28,756 nucleotides of DNA, from the NCBI GenBank assembly GCA_016650115.1, contig JAENWI010000002.1:1-28756 (forward strand), read 5' to 3'. Shown here one piece after another: positions 6,973-14,401 of the stretch. The notes beneath the pieces are model-generated. The model was not told where the DNA came from and did not search any database. It saw only the letters and a list, made by a program, of their open reading frames with translations. Position numbers and translations under genes: made by a program. This stretch comes from Peptostreptococcaceae bacterium (lineage in GTDB: Bacteria; Bacillota; Clostridia; Peptostreptococcales; Anaerovoracaceae). How positions within the stretch are numbered: the first letter of the stretch is position 1; the number at the start of each line of letters is the position of its first letter.

Positions 6973-7409
6973 TTATGATAAGTCTCCCCTTTAATTATTT
7001 TAAAACTTCTGTAAACCTGCTCAAGCAGAATAACTCTCATCATCTGATGAGGGAATGTCATTTTAGAAAACGATAATTTGAAATCTGAACGCCTACCAAC
7101 TTCCTCTGAAAGTCCGGTTGATCCGCCGATGATAAAGGTTATATCACTTTTTCCTTCCATCCCCAACGTTTCAATTTTCTCCGCAAGCGCTTCTGAACCC
7201 AACGTATTTCCACTTATTTCTAGGGTAATCACAAAGGTTTCTTTCTTAATTCTTTTAAGGATATTTTCCCCTTCTTCAAATAAAGAATCTTCCTTTAACT
7301 CCTCAATTGTTAAATTGCAGTATTTGGTAAGTCTTTTACTATATTCTCCTACAGCATCAACCCAGTATTTCTCTTTTAATTTACCTATACAAATAACCCT
7401 GATATTCAT
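6969..7409 (-). CDS. rlmH: 23S rRNA (pseudouridine-1915-N3)-methyltransferase RlmH
   Basis: SPOUT-class methyltransferase that modifies pseudouridine 1915 in helix 69 of 23S rRNA on assembled 70S ribosomes. The SAM-binding knot is evident in FIIGGSTGLSEEV (93-104) and SFSKMTFPHQMMRVILLEQVYRSFKI (113-138), and the protein ends in the family tail as GETYHK, with threonine where proline is usual. At 146 residues it is about ten shorter than the E. coli and S. aureus proteins. It lies 20 bases after walJ and overlaps the HD gene. Confidence 0.95.
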   Translation of the reverse strand: MNIRVICIGKLKEKYWVDAVGEYSKRLTKYCNLTIEELKEDSLFEEGENILKRIKKETFVITLEISGNTLGSEALAEKIETLGMEGKSDITFIIGGSTGLSEEVGRRSDFKLSFSKMTFPHQMMRVILLEQVYRSFKIIKGETYHK

Positions 7410-7429
7410 AGCTGTCTCTTTTCATTTGT

Positions 7430-8224
7430 TTACAAATAATAAATTTCACTTATTTGATCTTTTAGAATCATTTCAATATTAACATTTTTGCCTATATAAA
7501 AGTCAGCTTCCTGTAACAGATTCTTTATAGTCTGTAATGCCATCTCAGGAAAGTTGTTCTCTCTGCTCAAGTGAGCAAGTAATACCTGCCTTTTTTTGCT
7601 TTTACCGGAAATCAGTCTGCACAGAATACCACCAGCATCTTCATTTGACAAATGACCTTCTGTTCCTAAAATTCTTTGTTTAACGTTCCATGGGTATCTG
7701 CACATTTTTAACATATTTACGTCATGATTGGATTCAAGCACTAAAATATCCGCATCTATTATTTCCTCATATATTTCTTCTGTAATATGCCCTGTGTCCG
7801 TAACAATGCTTATTTGGCTTCCTTCATAATAAAAAGAAAATCCAACCGGTTCTATTGCATCATGAGAAATATTGAAAGGCTTAACCTGTATATCCCCAAT
7901 ATCAAAGATTTCTCCGGTTTTGAAAATCTTCTTTTTTGTTTCCGCAATCTTATTTTCTATTAAAGACCAGGTGTTTTCATTAGCGTATGCAATAACATTC
8001 GGTAATTTTTTGGTTATTGTATTCAGGCTTTTAATATGATCGCCATGTTCATGTGTAACCAGTATTCCTTTAACGTCCTCTAAAAGAGTTTCCGAATGAT
8101 TCAGTCCCTCTAATATTCTTCTCCCGCTTATGCCGGCATCTATTAATAATGCGGTTGTTCCGCTTTTAACCAGGTAACTGTTTCCGCTGCTCCCGCTTGA
8201 AAAGGAACAAAAGCTGATACTCAT
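7430..8224 (-). CDS. walJ: Metallo-beta-lactamase-fold hydrolase WalJ (YycJ)
   Basis: A 264-residue MBL-fold protein of the YycJ/WalJ family, found in the Wal operon of many Firmicutes and linked to DNA processing and to coordinating replication or division. The opening FCSFSSGSSGNSYLV is characteristic, followed by the metal-binding THEHGDH motif at 57-63 and later ligands in TDTGH and the C-terminal LAHLSRENN. GAGAGGA lies 8 bases before the ATG and overlaps the end of yycI. It sits between yycI and rlmH, the same neighbourhood as in Bacilli. Confidence 0.92.
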   Translation of the reverse strand: MSISFCSFSSGSSGNSYLVKSGTTALLIDAGISGRRILEGLNHSETLLEDVKGILVTHEHGDHIKSLNTITKKLPNVIAYANENTWSLIENKIAETKKKIFKTGEIFDIGDIQVKPFNISHDAIEPVGFSFYYEGSQISIVTDTGHITEEIYEEIIDADILVLESNHDVNMLKMCRYPWNVKQRILGTEGHLSNEDAGGILCRLISGKSKKRQVLLAHLSRENNFPEMALQTIKNLLQEADFYIGKNVNIEMILKDQISEIYYL

Positions 8225-8239
8225 TCTATTAGTCCTCTC

Positions 8240-8974
8240 TTATTGCTCATAAGCATAAATATGTTCACTCTGATTTTCATTATATACTATCTTCCAGGCC
8301 GGCAGCGCAGTATCTTTAATTAATTCCTCGCCGTCGAAACTGGATGTATCAAGCCAATATACAAGCTCAATTCGATTTACTACAATATCCTCTTCCTGCT
8401 TTTCAATTTGACTCATAAAAATAACCAGCGCTTCCGATGCTGAAATAGTGTTCTTTTTGCTATCTCCAAGATTTTTTGCCTCCAGCCAATAGCTGTCAAT
8501 GGAATCCAATTTGCCATTTTCAAAATAACAATATATGTAGCTTTCTTCTATCAAAATCCCGTCTATCTCGTTTTTATATTTAACAACAGTTCCTTCTCCC
8601 TGCTTCTCCACACCTTCAAGCACCACATAGTCACTGTACAGATTATTATCTTTTAAAAACAAATTTGAAATTCTGATGAGTTCTTCTTCTGTGTCATTAC
8701 CGGTTTCTGCAATATATTTCATCTGATGAACAAATTGATTTACTTTTTCCTTGTTAAATACTCTGTATTCTATATTTAGTACAGGCATTTTCCCATGTTT
8801 TTCAGGCACTTCTGTTGCCAAAGTGATATTATTATTTGCAAGAACAGAAATTAGAACCTTTTCAGATGCAGGTTCTGTTTGAACTGGATTATTAAACCCA
8901 AATGTAAAAACGAGAAAAACATTTGTTACAATTAAGGCTGCTATGAGTATTGTTTTTGCTTTTGTCCAATCCAT
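8240..8974 (-). CDS. yycI: YycI-like membrane-anchored regulatory protein
   Basis: A 244-residue protein with one N-terminal membrane segment (about 9-28, ILIAALIVTNVFLVFTFGF) and an extracellular beta-rich domain, beginning MDWTKAKTIL as YycI/WalI proteins do. In Bacilli YycI and YycH form a complex in the outer face of the membrane that tunes the WalK sensor kinase. It directly follows yycH (20 bases) and precedes walJ (15 bases). WalR and WalK are not in this window, so here the partner kinase must be encoded elsewhere or be different. The assignment uses the start, topology and gene order. Confidence 0.82.
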   Translation of the reverse strand: MDWTKAKTILIAALIVTNVFLVFTFGFNNPVQTEPASEKVLISVLANNNITLATEVPEKHGKMPVLNIEYRVFNKEKVNQFVHQMKYIAETGNDTEEELIRISNLFLKDNNLYSDYVVLEGVEKQGEGTVVKYKNEIDGILIEESYIYCYFENGKLDSIDSYWLEAKNLGDSKKNTISASEALVIFMSQIEKQEEDIVVNRIELVYWLDTSSFDGEELIKDTALPAWKIVYNENQSEHIYAYEQ

Positions 8975-8994
8975 TTTTTCTTCCTTAGGTTTTC

Positions 8995-10422
8995 TTAATC
9001 AATTATTTTAAATCCTAACGGATTTGTTGTATATACGTCAAAATAAGCTTCCATACCGTCAAACCCTACTATCCAGGCTGCCTTTGCTGTTCCCTTCATC
9101 TGGCCTTCTTTTCTGACAACTGCATACCCAGGTTCTACTGAAATAATCCTGTTTGCAATTTCCTCAAAGGTCCCCGTCATGCCCATTTCGTTTTTAAAAT
9201 AGCTGTAATTTTCAGCAAGCATATTTATGGCAGAATAGGCTTCCTTGTACTCGTCTTTCTTTTCTTCAACCGTGACATTATTATACTCAGATAAGTCTCG
9301 ATTAAAATAGGTCACCTGATTTTCTGTAATTTCAACAATTATTGGATCTCTATCCTGATAGTAAATCCTATAATCGTTAACTTCTAAACCAAAAGTGAAT
9401 CGATACCCTCTTTTCCCATTTAAATTAATTCCCACATTTTTTAAATAAGGCTCATATTTACTGCCATCCGAACCTTCGAAGGCCCCATGCGCCCCAATGA
9501 AATTCAATGCAGTTCTTAATGATTCAAGATATCCCACTTCACTATTCGTTCCAGTGCTTTCTTCCTTATATTCAATCACACCATTTGTATTCACAATTAA
9601 AACCTTTTGGCCGTACCCATACATGTAAATGACAGTTCCGTTTCCATCCTCGATTTTTCTTATAAAATCAAAGGTCTGGCCGAAGTACGATTGCGCAATA
9701 GTTGAAACAGCATCATTCTGTTTTGAGTAAACTTCCCTATTATAATCAAAGTCGTGCAGATTGGTCTGCAATGTAATAGGTATAAATGTTGTGTTCGTGA
9801 CTCCACCACCTAAATATTTCCCTATTGTATAATATATCGGGCTTTCTTCTTCCATAAGAGAAGTCAGCAGCTGTTCCAGGCGCTTTGCATCATTGGTTAT
9901 AATAATTCTGTAATATTTCATCTTTTTCGAATCGTAAATCAACAGGCTTTCCTTACTGATTTTACCGTATCCAATTTCGCTGATGGTTCCTATATCATCA
10001 AAGGCTGGTGTTGTTTTTATTCCATACGCCAAACAAAATTCACTTAAGGATAACTGATAATTAAATTTAGCCCTAATCGAAGAAATTTTCATTACCTTTT
10101 CGTATTGATCTTTTGTTATTTCCTCAACAATTAATGTGTCCGACTGCATAAATTCATCCAGTCCCTTCACCATTTCACTCCATTTGTCTTTTGTTGCTAG
10201 TTTATAGGAATCTTCCCCCAAGGAAATGATGATCTGGCTAGGGACAATTAAATCTTTTATGTCCATTGTTTCGTAATTTGCCTGGCTATCCGATAGTTTT
10301 AAATCTTCGAGTGAGATGTCTCCCCAAAAAAAATACAATAGTAGTATTGTTGAAATAATCAATACTACTAATATAACGCTTTTTATATTTTCAATAATAT
10401 TTTTATCTATGGATTTTTTCAT
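8995..10422 (-). CDS. yycH: YycH-like membrane-anchored regulatory protein
   Basis: A 475-residue protein with one N-terminal transmembrane segment (about 14-33, SVILVVLIISTILLLYFFWG) and a long extracytoplasmic region. The stretch YFGQTFDFIRKIEDGNGTVIYMYG matches the central domain of YycH. It is probably a WalK-modulating protein acting with YycI. The ATG at 10422 follows AAAGG at about 10 bases and lies 12 bases after the upstream secreted-protein gene, so all are co-transcribed. In Bacilli walK normally precedes yycH; here a small secreted protein takes that place. Confidence 0.82.
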   Translation of the reverse strand: MKKSIDKNIIENIKSVILVVLIISTILLLYFFWGDISLEDLKLSDSQANYETMDIKDLIVPSQIIISLGEDSYKLATKDKWSEMVKGLDEFMQSDTLIVEEITKDQYEKVMKISSIRAKFNYQLSLSEFCLAYGIKTTPAFDDIGTISEIGYGKISKESLLIYDSKKMKYYRIIITNDAKRLEQLLTSLMEEESPIYYTIGKYLGGGVTNTTFIPITLQTNLHDFDYNREVYSKQNDAVSTIAQSYFGQTFDFIRKIEDGNGTVIYMYGYGQKVLIVNTNGVIEYKEESTGTNSEVGYLESLRTALNFIGAHGAFEGSDGSKYEPYLKNVGINLNGKRGYRFTFGLEVNDYRIYYQDRDPIIVEITENQVTYFNRDLSEYNNVTVEEKKDEYKEAYSAINMLAENYSYFKNEMGMTGTFEEIANRIISVEPGYAVVRKEGQMKGTAKAAWIVGFDGMEAYFDVYTTNPLGFKIID

Positions 10423-10434
10423 AGGTTTATGCCT

Positions 10435-10989
10435 TTAGTTCCCAAAGATAGACTTTAATAAATTTTGCAGAAATTGAGTTGCCCCTGACTGAGACGAACT
10501 AAAAATTTTAGCAGCTGTAATCTCGACTGGTTTTTCTTTCATCATTACAAGACTTTCACTTGAATACGTCACCTGACCGTCTAGGAGGGTCTCAACCTTT
10601 ATTTTATAAGTTCCAGGTGTTACTTTTTCAAATCTTTTTGTATAAAAACTTAAATAATTTTGCGAAACATAAATATCAGCCTCTTCTAATTTAAAACTTA
10701 CAAACGTGGACGCTGGCTTTCCTACTTCCCTTGCCTGTTCAGCTTTTTCTATTTCATCAATTGTTGTCGAATAGTAATTGTCATTGATTTTTTTCTTTTC
10801 TTCCGTGACCGTAACCCGAATTGTCTTTGGCTGTGTCACCTTGACAGAGATAAGCAGATTCGTAGAATATATGGTACTGCCTACAGTCGGATTAACAATT
10901 ATTACGGCTGGATCTGATGCTGCAAAAGATACTACCGTAGACGAAAGCATCATTATTATCAGCAATACTGCAATTATATATTTTTTCAT
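10435..10989 (-). CDS. Secreted protein of unknown function, first gene of the yycHI operon
   Basis: I do not recognise this 184-residue protein. It has a clear signal peptide (KK, then a hydrophobic core IIAVLLIIMMLSSTVV, then SFAA with cleavage likely before SDP). The mature part begins PAVIIVNPTVGSTIYSTNLLISVKV, resembling an immunoglobulin-like or bacterial surface beta-sandwich strand pattern, and includes GTYKIKVETLLDG and a C-terminal FLQNLLKSIFGN. I prefer the ATG at 10989 (6 bases from AGGAGG) over the in-frame GTG one codon upstream (only 3 bases). As first gene behind a WalR-type box it is plausibly a cell-envelope protein or a signal for the YycHI system. That is inference. Confidence 0.75.
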   Translation of the reverse strand: MKKYIIAVLLIIMMLSSTVVSFAASDPAVIIVNPTVGSTIYSTNLLISVKVTQPKTIRVTVTEEKKKINDNYYSTTIDEIEKAEQAREVGKPASTFVSFKLEEADIYVSQNYLSFYTKRFEKVTPGTYKIKVETLLDGQVTYSSESLVMMKEKPVEITAAKIFSSSQSGATQFLQNLLKSIFGN

Positions 10990-11021
10990 CACTTACCTCC
11001 TTTTCATTATTATATTTTTTT

Positions 11022-11054
11022 ATTATACACTACTTATGTTACAGGTGTGTTACA
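11022..11054 (-). promoter_or_regulatory. Promoter with WalR-type direct repeat upstream of the yycHI operon
   Basis: On the minus strand a perfect -10 TATAAT is preceded, 10 bases upstream, by TGTAAC-ACACC-TGTAAC (11038-11054). This matches the WalR (YycF) recognition pattern TGTWAH-N5-TGTWAH. The repeat covers the position of the -35 hexamer, which is poor (ACACAC), as expected for a promoter activated by an OmpR-family response regulator. About 32 bases downstream of the -10 is the start codon of the secreted-protein gene. Confidence 0.75.
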
Positions 11055-11127
11055 TTGACTTTAAAATACCTTTACAATTGAAGCAATTTTAATGCATAAT
11101 TGAACTATACGAAAAGGAGAGATACTG

Positions 11128-11688
11128 ATGCAGAAAGTCAAAATATATACAGATGGCGCTTGTTCAGGCAACCAAAATGACGAAAATACAGGAGGCTGGG
11201 GGGCCGTACTAGAATCTGGGAAGCACCAAAAAACTCTTTTTGGAGGAGAAAAAAACACAACGAACAATCGAATGGAAATGATGGCCTTAATCAGCGCCTT
11301 AGAAGCCTTACATAAAGAAGGCTTAATGATTGACGTTTTTTCTGACAGTTCCTACCTTATGAACTGCTTTAGAGAAAAATGGTATGAAAAATGGCTGGTA
11401 AATAACTGGGTTACATCAAACAAAAGTCCAGTTGAAAACCGGGACCTTTGGGAAACCCTACTGATTTATATCAATAAACACCAAATGTCATTTTATAGAG
11501 TTAAAGGGCACATAAATCCAAAGAGCAAAAGAATCAATCTGGGTGAAATCTATAAAAAATTTGTTGAATGGAATGGTTCTTCCTTTAGTTATGAAGATTT
11601 TCTTTATACTACTGAAATGAACAACAAAGCAGATGACCTGGCAAATCAAGGGATTCAAAGCATATTGCAGTGCACATTCCCTGAGTAG
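11128..11688 (+). CDS. rnhA: Ribonuclease HI with an internal insertion
   Basis: A 186-residue RNase HI that removes RNA from RNA-DNA hybrids. Catalytic residues are D9 (YTDGACSGN), E50 (NNRMEMMA), D73 (SDSSY), H128 (KGH) and D169 (NNKADDLAN). Between the histidine and the last aspartate there are about 41 residues instead of the 10 in E. coli; the extra 30 (about 131-162, NPKSKRINLGEIYKKFVEWN and on) make the protein longer than the usual 150-160. Its AAAGGAG site is good. It is divergent from the yycHI operon and starts a plus-strand group with the next two genes; no clear promoter was identified for it. Confidence 0.92.
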   Translation: MQKVKIYTDGACSGNQNDENTGGWGAVLESGKHQKTLFGGEKNTTNNRMEMMALISALEALHKEGLMIDVFSDSSYLMNCFREKWYEKWLVNNWVTSNKSPVENRDLWETLLIYINKHQMSFYRVKGHINPKSKRINLGEIYKKFVEWNGSSFSYEDFLYTTEMNNKADDLANQGIQSILQCTFPE

Positions 11689-11724
11689 CAATTATATCAA
11701 ACCTGGTCCCTAAGGAGATAAACA

Positions 11725-13197
11725 ATGGAACAGAAAAAAAAATATTTATTGAATAAGATATTTTCAATCCTTTTGATTGGAATTCTTATTTTAACCTCAA
11801 CACCGTTTATTTATGGTGCCTACTCCCCAACATACAGCAATGACGCCTACTCATCAATATACAGTAATGACGCCATCAGGCTCAACCGTCTAGGCCTTTT
11901 CCTTGGTACAGACAACGGCTTCGAGCTTGATAAGCCTTGTAACAGATTGCAAGGTGCAGTTATGTTCATACGTCTGGTCGGCGAGGAAAGTATCGCCATT
12001 TTTGAACCAAAGTCATCTCCTTTTGAAGATGTTACACAGACCTGGGCTATGCCATATATTGGACAAATGTATGTTCAGGGTTATTCAAACGGTACAAGTT
12101 CAACCACTTATGGGATAGGTGCAATGTCTGCAGATCAGTTCGCCACCTATATATTAAGAGCCTTGGGCTACAGCGAAGCGAAAGGTGATTTTGTCTGGAG
12201 CACTTCCTTGTCAACGCTTTTGGAATTGGACATTATCTCAAAGAGAGATTTTAACATTATTGAAGAAGGCTCTTTTTTAAGAGACTATGCTGTTAAACTT
12301 GCAAGCAGCGCCCTAGATGCAACTCTTAAGAATTCTGATACAACACTATATCAGGTTTTGCTGGAGAAGGATGCCATTAATTTAAACAGCAGCATCAGAC
12401 CATTACCTGTATCTACCGGGACATTAGTGAGATCTTATGAAGATATGACCGCCATCTTTCAAAGAATGCATGCCAACCTTCAATATTCAACAACTTTGGA
12501 CACCTCCGGGCTTTCTCTCGAAGTAATCAAGAACTGGCTAAACAAAATCACAAACACCTCTTCTTCAGACGTCTGGGGATGGACAATTACATCTCCAAAA
12601 GACGAAAAATATCCTTCCAAGGTTTCAATCAAATGGCTTTATACGGATGGTTATGAAGTGGCCTACTCTTATTTGTACCCTTCCAGTTCTTTAGAGCTAT
12701 CTGCGAAAAACCTAGAAATCAGAAAGGTTGTAGATTCCTTTCTCCAAAACGAAATTACTCATGACATGAGTAACAAAGATAAAATCAAAGCGGTTCATGA
12801 TTATTTGATCAAAACTGCTAAATATGATACCGCATTAGTTCAAAATACGGAATTAAGCGCTGATAATACTTCTGATTCCTATATGGCTTATGGCGTTTTA
12901 GTTAAAGATTTAGGTGTTTGCGACAGTTATGCCAAAGCGTTTAATATGTTCATGGATATTTTAGGAATACCTTCGGAAAGAGTTGTTGGCACTTCCCATT
13001 ATAATAATAAACCTGTTAGTCATGCCTGGAACAGAGTCTTCGTTGATGATCAGTATTTAAATATAGATGTTACCTGGGACGATCCCGTTCCAGATCGAGG
13101 GAATCGTGTTCGATACGATTATTTTTTAATTACTGACAAGGACCTTGCTAAAGACCATAATTGGGACACTTCCCAGTTTATCCCAAACTATTATTAA
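11725..13197 (+). CDS. Secreted SLH-like protein with a C-terminal transglutaminase-like domain
   Basis: A 490-residue exported protein. Residues 1-32 are a signal peptide (basic start, core ILLIGILILTSTPFIYG). A short repeat follows (AYSPTYSND, AYSSIYSND), then S-layer-homology-like segments at about 49-200 (IRLNRLGLFLGTDNG, NRLQGAVMFIRL, FEDVTQTWAMPYIGQMYVQG), which may attach it to the cell wall. The C-terminal domain (about 345-455) is transglutaminase-like with a putative triad C399 (GVCDSYAKAF), H433 (SHAWNRV) and D448 (NIDVTWDDP). Such proteins may be cell-wall-linked proteases or crosslinking enzymes. The substrate is unknown. AAGGAG lies 7 bases before the ATG, 36 bases after rnhA. 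Confidence 0.85.
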   Translation: MEQKKKYLLNKIFSILLIGILILTSTPFIYGAYSPTYSNDAYSSIYSNDAIRLNRLGLFLGTDNGFELDKPCNRLQGAVMFIRLVGEESIAIFEPKSSPFEDVTQTWAMPYIGQMYVQGYSNGTSSTTYGIGAMSADQFATYILRALGYSEAKGDFVWSTSLSTLLELDIISKRDFNIIEEGSFLRDYAVKLASSALDATLKNSDTTLYQVLLEKDAINLNSSIRPLPVSTGTLVRSYEDMTAIFQRMHANLQYSTTLDTSGLSLEVIKNWLNKITNTSSSDVWGWTITSPKDEKYPSKVSIKWLYTDGYEVAYSYLYPSSSLELSAKNLEIRKVVDSFLQNEITHDMSNKDKIKAVHDYLIKTAKYDTALVQNTELSADNTSDSYMAYGVLVKDLGVCDSYAKAFNMFMDILGIPSERVVGTSHYNNKPVSHAWNRVFVDDQYLNIDVTWDDPVPDRGNRVRYDYFLITDKDLAKDHNWDTSQFIPNYY

Positions 13198-13212
13198 ATA
13201 GGAGAACTTATA

Positions 13213-13659
13213 ATGGCTTTTTATTTCCCCGTCTTGTTAATTATAGCAGCCAATGTTCTTTACCATATCTGTGCAAAGAGCATTCCCTCTCAAATGAATC
13301 CTATAGTCAGCCTGATGATTACTTACCTGGTGGCCGGATCCTTAACTCTTTTTATGTTTTTTCTTATGCCCCAGATTTTTACGATGGATAAGAAACTCGA
13401 CATTACTCTTGTGGAACAAATCAAGCAGGCAAACTGGGCTCCTTACATTTTAGGTTTTGTAATTGTCGGACTGGAACTCGGTAATATTCTTATGTACAGG
13501 GTAGGCTGGAATATTAGTTTAGGATCTTTAGTCAGTAATATAAGCTTAGCGGTTTTACTCCTGGCAATAGGCATCTTTTTTTACAAAGAGGTAATCAGCA
13601 CCAGTCAGGTTTTTGGTATTGGCCTTTGTATTGTAGGTCTGATTTTTATCAACAAATAA
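13213..13659 (+). CDS. Half-size EamA/DMT-type membrane protein
   Basis: A 148-residue hydrophobic protein with about four to five membrane segments (roughly 4-22, 31-53, 78-97, 104-124, 128-147). The C-terminal part, with SNISLAVLLLAIGIFFYKEVISTSQVFGIGLCIVGLIFINK, follows the pattern of one EamA repeat of the drug/metabolite transporter superfamily (a helix pair with KE and a G-rich last helix). Full-size EamA proteins carry two such repeats, so this one probably dimerises, as small multidrug resistance proteins do. Substrate unknown. It starts 15 bases after the preceding gene, with AGGAG well placed, and is likely co-transcribed. Confidence 0.75.
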   Translation: MAFYFPVLLIIAANVLYHICAKSIPSQMNPIVSLMITYLVAGSLTLFMFFLMPQIFTMDKKLDITLVEQIKQANWAPYILGFVIVGLELGNILMYRVGWNISLGSLVSNISLAVLLLAIGIFFYKEVISTSQVFGIGLCIVGLIFINK

Positions 13660-13678
13660 TAAACCCGACCAGGTATTT

Positions 13679-13740
13679 ATATAAAACCAGAAATCCTTAA
13701 ACTGATTATTACTCAATTTTAATGATCTCTGGTTTTATAT
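13679..13740. repeat. 13-bp perfect inverted repeat between convergent genes
   Basis: ATATAAAACCAGA and its exact complement are separated by 36 bases. It lies between the convergent EamA-like and ogt genes. No long T-run follows on either side, and the loop is long for an intrinsic terminator, though it could still end transcripts. It could also be the ends of a decayed small mobile element; no target duplication was seen. Confidence 0.45.
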
Positions 13741-13747
13741 TTAAAGA

Positions 13748-13884
13748 TTATAACTTTAATTCAAATCCTACAATTTCAATTAAATCGCCTATTTGCAATG
13801 TACAATTTAATCAATTTTCTTCATGACGATTTCTCTGAATACAGCAGTGTGTCGATCAGGGTCAAGATTATTATCGCTTATTCT
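13748..13884 (-). pseudogene. Possible decayed gene tail
   Basis: The 247-base gap before ogt holds no intact gene. On the minus strand one frame reads SDNNLDPDRHTAVFREIVMKK-ID then stops, and a second frame overlapping it reads LNCTLQIGDLIEIVGFELKL then stops. Both look protein-like and would join after one frameshift near 13807-13810. There is no start codon or ribosome binding site upstream. It may be the C-terminal remnant of a lost gene; chance is possible. Confidence 0.25.
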
Positions 13885-13906
13885 TTAATATTTGTTTTTT
13901 GGCAGT

Positions 13907-14401
13907 TCAACCTTTATTAGCAAACTCATCTTCGAGTGAAAGTAATTTTTCTTTTATGTCTATTCCTCCTCCATAGCCTGTCGACTTTCCGTTTGATCCT
14001 ATTACCCGATGACACGGGATAATAATTGATATTGGATTCCTATTATTTGCATGGCCAACTGCTCGGCTTGCTTTTGGATTGCCTATCTGCTCCCCAATTT
14101 CCTTATAACTTCTTGTCTCCCCATAAGGTATTTTTCGTAATGCTTCCCAAACCATCATTTGAAATACTGACCCTTTTGGCTTTAAGGGGAGTGTAAAAAT
14201 ATTTCTCTTACCTATGAAATATTCATCAAGCTGCTGTTTTGCTTTTTTAATCAAAGGCGTTTCTTCAACAATATAATTATTCTTGATGTTCTCATTCATT
14301 TTTATTTCAGTCGAAAATAAAAGATACGTGATAAAACCCTCTGACTCTCCAATGACAATATCCCCAACTGGAGTTTGTTTGTATATAAATGCTTTATTCA
14401 T
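13907..14401 (-). CDS. ogt: Methylated-DNA--[protein]-cysteine S-methyltransferase
   Basis: Suicide DNA-repair protein that takes O6-alkyl groups from guanine onto its own cysteine. At 164 residues it has the usual two parts: an N-terminal RNase-H-like domain and the C-terminal active domain with the helix-turn-helix (SYKEIGEQIGNPKASRAVGHANNRNP) and the acceptor C130 in IIPCHRVIGSNG, followed by TGYGGG. No Ada-type regulatory domain is present. It overlaps the end of the upstream sprT-like gene by 8 bases, and its ribosome binding site is formed by the GGAGCAGGAG repeat encoding that gene's tail, so the two are coupled. Confidence 0.95.
   Translation of the reverse strand: MNKAFIYKQTPVGDIVIGESEGFITYLLFSTEIKMNENIKNNYIVEETPLIKKAKQQLDEYFIGKRNIFTLPLKPKGSVFQMMVWEALRKIPYGETRSYKEIGEQIGNPKASRAVGHANNRNPISIIIPCHRVIGSNGKSTGYGGGIDIKEKLLSLEDEFANKG

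Noticed and set aside
11055..11106. A TTGACT on the plus strand considered as the rnhA promoter
   Set aside because: No acceptable -10 hexamer occurs 16-18 bases downstream, and other pairs in the gap score poorly.
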